A stretch of DNA of 10,335 nt from Rubrobacter sp. (GTDB lineage: Bacteria > Actinomycetota > Rubrobacteria > Rubrobacterales > Rubrobacteraceae): the NCBI GenBank assembly GCA_019247245.1, contig JAFAPF010000426.1:1-10335 (forward strand), given 5' to 3'. Below the pieces are notes generated by a model. That model saw nothing but the letters and a program-made list of their open reading frames with translations. It ran no database searches and had not been told where the DNA came from. The position numbers and the translations under genes are program-made. Shown here in pieces: positions 6,168-10,335 of the stretch (position 1 is its first letter; each line of letters opens with the position of its first letter).

Positions 6168-6755
6168 TCATCGCCCGCGGCGCTGTTTAAAGAAGATTTG
6201 GAGGAGAACGGCGGCTTCGCTTTGCAAGATTCCGCGGGTGTAAGGATAGGTGTGGTTGAGGCGGGAGTCGGTAGGAAAGTCGTAGAGGGTACCGGCAGCG
6301 CCAGCTTTGGGATCTGGGGTAGCGTAGACCAGACGGCTTATGCGAGCAGCGTGGAGCGCGCCCGCGCACATAGGGCAGGGCTCTAGGGTTGCATATAGGG
6401 TGCAGCCGGTGAGGCGCCAGGTCCCCGCGCTGGTGGCAGCACGGCGGAGAGCGAGGAGTTCGGCGTGGGCGGTCGGGTCTTTCGTGGTCTCGCGTTCGTT
6501 GTGGGCAGTGGCCAGTATCTCCTCTCCCCTCGCGACCACGGCGCCAACGGGGACTTCTCCCTGTTCGGCAGCTCGCACGGCTTCATCGAGGGCGCAGCGC
6601 ATAAGCCGCAGGTCCCGAGTGACTTCGGGGTCCGGCTCGCCCAGCAGTGACTCCTTACGCTCGTCGTGGCTGTCGGGTTTAAGCCTTTCGTGCACGGCTC
6701 CGATAATAGCAGTACGGTGCAGCGTAGCCAGCAGCGCGTCCGCAGAGTGTGCCAA
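6168..6755 (-). CDS. tadA: tRNA adenosine(34) deaminase
   Basis: Zinc-dependent deaminase converting A34 to inosine in tRNA-Arg(ACG), needed to decode CGU/CGC/CGA. With the TTG 6755 start it is 195 residues. The catalytic core begins around residue 50 (LMRCALDEAVRAAEQGEVPVGAVV) and contains H97-A-E99 (zinc ligand and proton shuttle) and P-C127-P-M-C130 (zinc ligands), then DPKAGAAGTLYDF and the typical RLNHTYPYTRGIL tail. The family is usually about 150 residues, so the first ~45 residues are atypical and may not be translated. TTG 6755 and GTG 6695 have poor ribosome sites. An AAGGAG at 6651-6656 is followed only by CTG codons at 6647 and 6644, which would give the expected length. The start is therefore unresolved. 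It follows argG by 83 bp on the same strand and is otherwise a housekeeping gene. Confidence 0.93.
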   Translation of the reverse strand: MAHSADALLATLHRTAIIGAVHERLKPDSHDERKESLLGEPDPEVTRDLRLMRCALDEAVRAAEQGEVPVGAVVARGEEILATAHNERETTKDPTAHAELLALRRAATSAGTWRLTGCTLYATLEPCPMCAGALHAARISRLVYATPDPKAGAAGTLYDFPTDSRLNHTYPYTRGILQSEAAVLLQIFFKQRRGR

Positions 6756-6838
6756 CGGGCGCGAGATGAGTCGGCTTTCCGGGTTTAGAGGATCTTGCAG
6801 CGGGGAGGAGCCCGGTTGAGAGCCCTAGTCGCCAAGTA

Positions 6839-8065
6839 CTACTTCGCGGCGGTGCTGCTCTTGTGCTCCACGCCGCTGTTCACGCCGGCCCACTGCCGAG
6901 CCGGGAGGCCCCAGAGCGCGATGAAGCCGGCCGCGGCCGACTCGTCGAAGGTGCTGTTGGGATCGTAGGTGGCGAGCTCCTGGCTATAGAGGGTTTGCGG
7001 CGCGGTGCGCCCCGCTACTGTGCTATAGCCCTTGTACAGCTTGAGGCGTACAGTCCCGGTGACCGTCTTCTGGGTCTCGGCGATAAAGGCGTCGAGGGCG
7101 GCCTTCAACGGCGTGAACCAGAGGCCGTCGTAGGTGAGCTCAGCGTAGCGCTGCTCGACGGCTGCCTTGAAGCGCAAGACATCCTTAGTGAGGGTCATCG
7201 TCTCCAGCTCCCTGTGCGCCTGTAGCATGGTGAGGGCCGCGGGGCACTCGTAGATCTCACGGCTCTTTATCCCCACGAGCCTGTCTTCGATCATGTCTAC
7301 CCGACCGACCCCGTGCGCCCCAGCTATACGGTTGAGCTCCGCGATGAGCTCCACGAGCGACAGCTCCTCACCGTCCAGGCTCATCGCCAGCCCCTCCTCG
7401 AAACCCAAGGTTACGTACCCAGGCTCGTCCGGAGCCTTTTCGGGGGTGGTGGTGAGCTCATAAATATCCTCGGGGGCCTCGTGGTCGGGGTCTTCTAAAG
7501 GACCAGCTTCAATGGAACGGCCGAAGAGGTTGGCATCCACACTGTAGGGGGATGACTTGGTCGTCGGCACGGGGACCCCGTGATCTTCGGCGTAGGCCAT
7601 CTCCTCTGGGCGACTCATGTTCCAGTCGCGTACCGGCGCGATGACCGTCAGGTCCGGGGCGATCGAAGCGGCCGTAACGTCGAAGCGGACTTGATCGTTG
7701 CCTTTGCCGGTTGATCCGTGCGCGATGTGAGTAGCCCCCACATCGCGCGCCACCTCGACGAGCTTCTTGGCGATCAAAGGTCGCCCGAGCGCCGTAAAGA
7801 GCGGATACTTACCGCCGTAGAGGGCGTTGGCTTTGATCGCAGGGGCCACGTACTTATAGGCGAACTCGGCCCTGGCATCCCTTACGTACGCGTCGGCCGC
7901 CCCTATCTTCAGGGCCTTGGCCCTCACGTCTTCGGCAGGCTCTCCTTGGCCCAGATCCAGATACAGGGCATAGGGCTCCGCGCCCTGCTGCTCGAACCAC
8001 TTCAGACATACTGAGGTGTCGAGTCCTCCCGAGTAGGCGAGCACCACCTTTTTTCCTTCTAACAT
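6839..8065 (-). CDS. argG: Argininosuccinate synthase
   Basis: A 408-residue cytoplasmic ligase joining citrulline and aspartate with ATP to give argininosuccinate, the penultimate step of arginine synthesis. The PP-loop AYSGGLDTS is at residues 10-18, and AHGSTGKGNDQVRFD at about 115-129 is the conserved Gly-rich ATP/citrulline segment. Other family blocks are present (SPYSVDANLFGRSIEAGPLEDP in shorter form, KSREIYECPA). Length agrees with the family. I chose ATG 8065 rather than the longer open frame to 8137 because GGAGG (8070-8074) sits 4 nt upstream and the protein then begins MLEGKKVVLAYSGG as expected. The 5' end is 10 nt from the stop of the broken GNAT gene, so argG is the distal gene of an argC-argR-GNAT-argG transcription unit. 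Confidence 0.97.
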   Translation of the reverse strand: MLEGKKVVLAYSGGLDTSVCLKWFEQQGAEPYALYLDLGQGEPAEDVRAKALKIGAADAYVRDARAEFAYKYVAPAIKANALYGGKYPLFTALGRPLIAKKLVEVARDVGATHIAHGSTGKGNDQVRFDVTAASIAPDLTVIAPVRDWNMSRPEEMAYAEDHGVPVPTTKSSPYSVDANLFGRSIEAGPLEDPDHEAPEDIYELTTTPEKAPDEPGYVTLGFEEGLAMSLDGEELSLVELIAELNRIAGAHGVGRVDMIEDRLVGIKSREIYECPAALTMLQAHRELETMTLTKDVLRFKAAVEQRYAELTYDGLWFTPLKAALDAFIAETQKTVTGTVRLKLYKGYSTVAGRTAPQTLYSQELATYDPNSTFDESAAAGFIALWGLPARQWAGVNSGVEHKSSTAAK

Positions 8066-8075
8066 GCGTCCTCCG

Positions 8076-8613
8076 TTAACCCTGCGGTTTATTCGACACG
8101 GGTGCTTCCGTACGGCGCGGACCCTCGTCCTTGCCATAGGCAGTGAAGCCTACCTTCATAGCCCAGGATGGATACTCCTCCGAATTTACGTTAACGAGCT
8201 TTACCAAGCCGTCCCTTTCATACCGCCTGATGACAGCAGGGTTGTTGCAACTGATGCTCAAGCTCAACGCCTCAAAACCCTGTAGCTTTGCTGCCGTCAG
8301 TAAGCTCCGTAGCAACGCTGCCCCCACAACAGTCCGAGATTACGGGGATGACAACCTCCGGAGCCAAAGCGCCGTCGTCGCCGTACCCGCGGTTGCCCAG
8401 AGGCATCACACGATACCAGGCAATACCTACCCTGCGGTCGTCGAGGTCCGAGGCGATCACGGCGGCGTCTCTCGGTCTCTTCCAGGCTTCAAGGTAGCGT
8501 GAAATCGCCGGGTCGGAGAGGGGACGCCGATGGGCAGCCTGACAGAGCATCTCCAAGAAATCGAGATCCTCCGGCTGGCTTGGCCGCACCGAGTAGGATT
8601 CGCCGAGGGTCAA
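8076..8613 (-). pseudogene. Frameshifted GNAT-family N-acetyltransferase
   Basis: The gene starts at TTG 8613 (GGAG 10 nt upstream inside the argR stop region) and reads a GNAT N-terminus: SVRPSQPEDLDFLEML, AAVIASDLDDRRVGIAWYRV and the beta-strand APEVVIPV. At ISDCCGG (about 8325-8335) the frame must shift, because the rest of the fold (GAALLRSLLTAAKLQGFEAL, then NPAVIRRYERDGLVKL) continues in another frame to TAA 8076. The break falls in motif A, where the acetyl-CoA loop R/Q-x-x-G-x-G/A should be; DCCGG replaces the usual Arg/Gly-rich sequence, so residues as well as frame appear lost. The substrate of the intact form is unknown. It does not look like the short NAG synthase of actinobacteria. 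Its 3' end supplies the leader and ribosome site of argG, which may explain its retention. Confidence 0.72.
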
Positions 8614-8619
8614 GGCTGA

Positions 8620-9099
8620 TTACTCCAGGTTCCCCGCGGGCTTGGTCCTGGCTCGACAGACGTCGGCGATGAGGCTCGCCGCCTCTTCGGCGGCGGCGTT
8701 GTACGACGAGACGGCAAAGACCGTGTCCTGGCCAGCGACAGTCCCGACGATCTTCAACCCTTTTATCCTGTCGAGAACGTTGGCGACGGCCCCGGCGGTG
8801 CCGTCACGGGTGCGAATGACGATGGTATTCTGCGCCGTGGTGACACCGAGGACGAAGCTCGGCAAAACTTCTATGCCAGCTGCACCGGGATCGTGCGGCA
8901 GCGCGAGGTATCGGTGACCAACCTTGAGTACACCGAGCTCGGCAAGGTCCCGGCTCACGGTCGCTTGGGCTACCTCGACCCCGTTCTCCGCGAGCGCTGC
9001 AACCAAGTCCTGCTGGGTCCCCAAGACCTGCTCGGAGATGAGCCTCAATATGAGATCCTGCCGCGTCCCCTTGTCTACGTGCGAAAGCGTCGCCCCCAT
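8620..9099 (-). CDS. argR: Arginine repressor ArgR
   Basis: A 159-residue hexameric arginine-sensing regulator. The N-terminal winged helix-turn-helix (about 10-65) includes TQQDLVAAL and the signature ATVSRDLAELGVLKV recognition region; the linker contains YLALP; the C-terminal oligomerisation/arginine-binding domain has NTIVIRTRDGTAGAVANVLD and GTVAGQDTVFAVS (about 119-131). The usual family motif in the last block is G-D-D-T; here it is G-Q124-D125-T, so the first of the two ligand-contacting Asp residues is replaced. ATG 9099 was chosen over a longer frame reaching 9351 because that extension merely overlaps argC, and this start lies 8 nt after the argC stop with AGGA just upstream. It is co-transcribed with argC and probably argG, and likely acts on the ARG-like boxes upstream of argC. 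Confidence 0.94.
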   Translation of the reverse strand: MGATLSHVDKGTRQDLILRLISEQVLGTQQDLVAALAENGVEVAQATVSRDLAELGVLKVGHRYLALPHDPGAAGIEVLPSFVLGVTTAQNTIVIRTRDGTAGAVANVLDRIKGLKIVGTVAGQDTVFAVSSYNAAAEEAASLIADVCRARTKPAGNLE

Positions 9100-9107
9100 T
9101 TTTCCTA

Positions 9108-10142
9108 CTACTTTAAGTGCTCGAGCCCAGCGTCTTCCCGGTAGCCTAGGGCCAGGTTCATATTCTGCACTGCCGCTCCCGCGGCACCCTTGAGCAGATT
9201 GTCCAAGGCCGCAAAGAGCAAGAGCTTTTTGCTCCTGCCATCCACCGCTGCCGAAAGCCTCACGCGGTTGGTGTTGGCTACGTACGAGATCTGGGGCGGC
9301 TCGGCCCTGGCCTCCACGAACGCCCACCCCTCGTAGTACTCCTCGTACCACCCCAGAACGTCGACGGCCTCTGGGAGGTTCTCTCCCTCCTCTAGGTCCA
9401 CGACGATCGTCTCCAGCTCACCGCGGGTGATGGGTACGAGATGCGGCACGAAGGTAACCTCGGGGATCTCCCTTATACTCCGCAGAACAGACTCTATCTC
9501 CGGCGTATGTCGATGGCGCGGTGCCCCATTCTTTACTCCGTAGGGTGATACGTTCTCGTTGACTGAGACGAAGTGCGTCTTGGGGGTGGGAGCAGCCCCC
9601 GCACCACTAACCCCGCTTAGGGCATTGATGACCACCGAGGAGACCTTCAATCGTCCGACCACCGGCGCGAGTGCCAGCACAGCCGCCGTCGGGTAGCAGC
9701 CGGGGTTGGCCACGAGCCTACCTTGAGGCGCCCCGAAGACCTCCGGCAGCCCGTAGTGCGCTTCCTCGAGGAGATACGGCACAGGATGTTTCCCGTACCA
9801 CTCGTTGTACAGCGCCACTTCTTTCAGCCTGAAGTCCGCCGAGAGATCCACGACCAGCTTCGTACCGCCCTCAAGCAGCTCAGCCACCGTCCCAGCGCTC
9901 TCCATGTGCGGGTAGGCCACAAACGCCACGTCTAGAGTCGAAGGGTCTATCTCCCCTGCCTCCACGAACCTCTCCCGCATCACCAGCTGCGGGAAAACGT
10001 CCCCCACAACCTTTCCCACGTGCTGCCGCGACGAGGCCTTCATAGCTCCAACCTCTGGGTGTGTAGATAAGAGCCGCAAGAGCTCCCCCCCCGTATACCC
10101 GCTGCCACCGAACACCGCAACCCTCAAACCCATGAACTGCAT
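9108..10142 (-). CDS. argC: N-acetyl-gamma-glutamyl-phosphate reductase
   Basis: A 344-residue NADPH-dependent reductase converting N-acetylglutamyl phosphate to N-acetylglutamate semialdehyde. The N-terminal Rossmann motif is GGSGYTG at 12-18; DLSADFRL is near 99-106; the catalytic Cys is C149 in ANPGCYPTA; and the conserved His is in HRHTPEIE around 210-212. Length is exactly family-typical. I chose ATG 10142 (MQFMGLRVAVFGG) over an open frame to 10214 because AAGGA lies about 7 nt upstream and because the upstream segment carries the operator rather than conserved protein. ATG 10133 is a possible alternative. The stop is 8 nt from argR. The gene heads the minus-strand arginine unit and is divergent from the probable argJ. 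Confidence 0.97.
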   Translation of the reverse strand: MQFMGLRVAVFGGSGYTGGELLRLLSTHPEVGAMKASSRQHVGKVVGDVFPQLVMRERFVEAGEIDPSTLDVAFVAYPHMESAGTVAELLEGGTKLVVDLSADFRLKEVALYNEWYGKHPVPYLLEEAHYGLPEVFGAPQGRLVANPGCYPTAAVLALAPVVGRLKVSSVVINALSGVSGAGAAPTPKTHFVSVNENVSPYGVKNGAPRHRHTPEIESVLRSIREIPEVTFVPHLVPITRGELETIVVDLEEGENLPEAVDVLGWYEEYYEGWAFVEARAEPPQISYVANTNRVRLSAAVDGRSKKLLLFAALDNLLKGAAGAAVQNMNLALGYREDAGLEHLK

Positions 10143-10154
10143 TACACCATCCTT

Positions 10155-10168
10155 TGGATATTTATTCA
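10155..10168 (-). promoter_or_regulatory. ARG box 1 (ArgR operator) before argC
   Basis: On the minus strand TGAATAAATATCCA matches the ArgR consensus TGAAT-N4-ATTCA with one mismatch (one half-site perfect). It ends 12 bp upstream of the argC ATG, so bound ArgR would block argC expression. It is almost identical to box 2, in inverse orientation. Confidence 0.75.
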
Positions 10169-10186
10169 AGTTTTTGCATAAAATGG

Positions 10187-10215
10187 TTGACCCCTTCGCG
10201 CGTGGGTGCGACAAT
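10187..10215 (+). promoter_or_regulatory. Candidate argJ promoter
   Basis: TTGACC (10187-10192) and GACAAT (10210-10215) are separated by exactly 17 bp, a good housekeeping-type promoter directed toward argJ, with a predicted start near 10222. No equally good promoter is visible for argC in the opposite direction. Confidence 0.55.
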
Positions 10216-10225
10216 TAAGCTTGCG

Positions 10226-10335
10226 ATGATGAATAAAAATCCACAAATTGGAATAAAGCGGGTGGCAGAAGGGTTGGCGGCGGGGTTTCTGGCGACTGGG
10301 GTAGCGTGCGGCTTGCGGTATGAGGGTAGGCGTGA
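10226..10335 (+). CDS. argJ: Glutamate N-acetyltransferase / amino-acid acetyltransferase, N-terminal fragment
   Basis: An open frame running off the right edge. Its last visible residues, VAEGLAAGFLATGVACGL then RYEGRR, resemble the ArgJ N-terminus (a GF-x-A-x-GV-A-x-G-I/L-K pattern followed by x-G-R-x-DLAL). ArgJ transfers acetyl from N-acetylornithine to glutamate and so recycles the acetyl group used by ArgC. Only about 36 codons are present, so the identification leans on this pattern plus location next to argC and the ARG boxes. The start is uncertain: ATG 10226 or 10229 would place ARG box 2 inside the gene and make the message almost leaderless, while GTG 10262 leaves the box in the leader, mirrors the argC side and gives a family-like N-terminus, though with only a weak ribosome site (GGA 10250-10252). 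Confidence 0.6.
   Translation, partial: MMNKNPQIGIKRVAEGLAAGFLATGVACGLRYEGRR
10230..10243 (+). promoter_or_regulatory. ARG box 2 (ArgR operator) before argJ
   Basis: TGAATAAAAATCCA on the plus strand matches the ArgR consensus with one mismatch and differs from box 1 at a single position. It lies just downstream of the predicted argJ promoter. Its centre is 75 bp from that of box 1, close to seven helical turns. Confidence 0.7.

Noticed and set aside
8066..8137. A 24-residue N-terminal extension of ArgG
   Set aside because: The extension lies in the GNAT remnant and upstream of a strong GGAGG that serves ATG 8065.
9100..9351. An N-terminal extension making ArgR 243 residues
   Set aside because: It reads argC in another frame; ATG 9099 with its ribosome site gives a normal ArgR length.
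1..10335. CRISPR arrays, transposases, toxin-antitoxin or phage-defence genes
   Set aside because: No spaced direct repeats, transposase motifs, or small toxin/antitoxin-like gene pairs were seen; the genes are metabolic and housekeeping.

Overview
The window looks like chromosomal DNA of a GC-rich bacterium, most likely an actinobacterium of the Rubrobacter type. This is an inference from four things: high GC, frequent GTG/TTG starts, an nrdR-nrdJ pair (B12-dependent ribonucleotide reductase), and a DUF2231-Rieske relative. Most of it is housekeeping DNA. There is no CRISPR array, insertion sequence, prophage or obvious defence system.

Layout from left to right. Positions 2-1463 (+): the tail of a DUF1802-like gene, then two tandem paralogous membrane-anchored TPR genes, all tightly coupled. 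Positions 1469-2258 (-): a decayed DUF2231-Rieske gene carrying a 20-bp tandem duplication and a second frame lesion. Positions 2492-2584 (-): tRNA-Ser(CGA) with a promoter directly upstream. Positions 2834-5720 (-): nrdR followed by nrdJ, ending at a clear intrinsic terminator; a candidate pair of NrdR boxes lies in the nrdR promoter. Positions 5773-6167: a long AT-rich gene-free stretch with nested inverted repeats. Positions 6168-6755 (-): tadA. Positions 6839-10142 (-): an arginine cluster in the order argC, argR, a broken GNAT acetyltransferase gene, argG. The right edge (+) holds the first codons of what appears to be argJ, divergent from argC.

How the genes work together. ArgC and ArgJ act in the acetylated half of arginine synthesis, ArgG acts after citrulline, and ArgR is the arginine-responsive regulator. 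The argC/argJ intergenic region carries two nearly identical 14-bp ARG-box-like sites in opposite orientation, so ArgR probably controls both directions. NrdR is the nucleotide-sensing repressor of ribonucleotide reductase genes and sits directly upstream of its likely target nrdJ. TadA makes the wobble inosine of tRNA-Arg. The tRNA-Ser and tadA neighbourhoods look like ordinary chromosomal backbone.

I found no convincing undescribed system. The items most worth a second look are the divergent argC/argJ operator pair, the ArgR with Q in place of the usual first Asp of its GDD motif, the nested palindromes at 5851-5928, and the two decaying genes.
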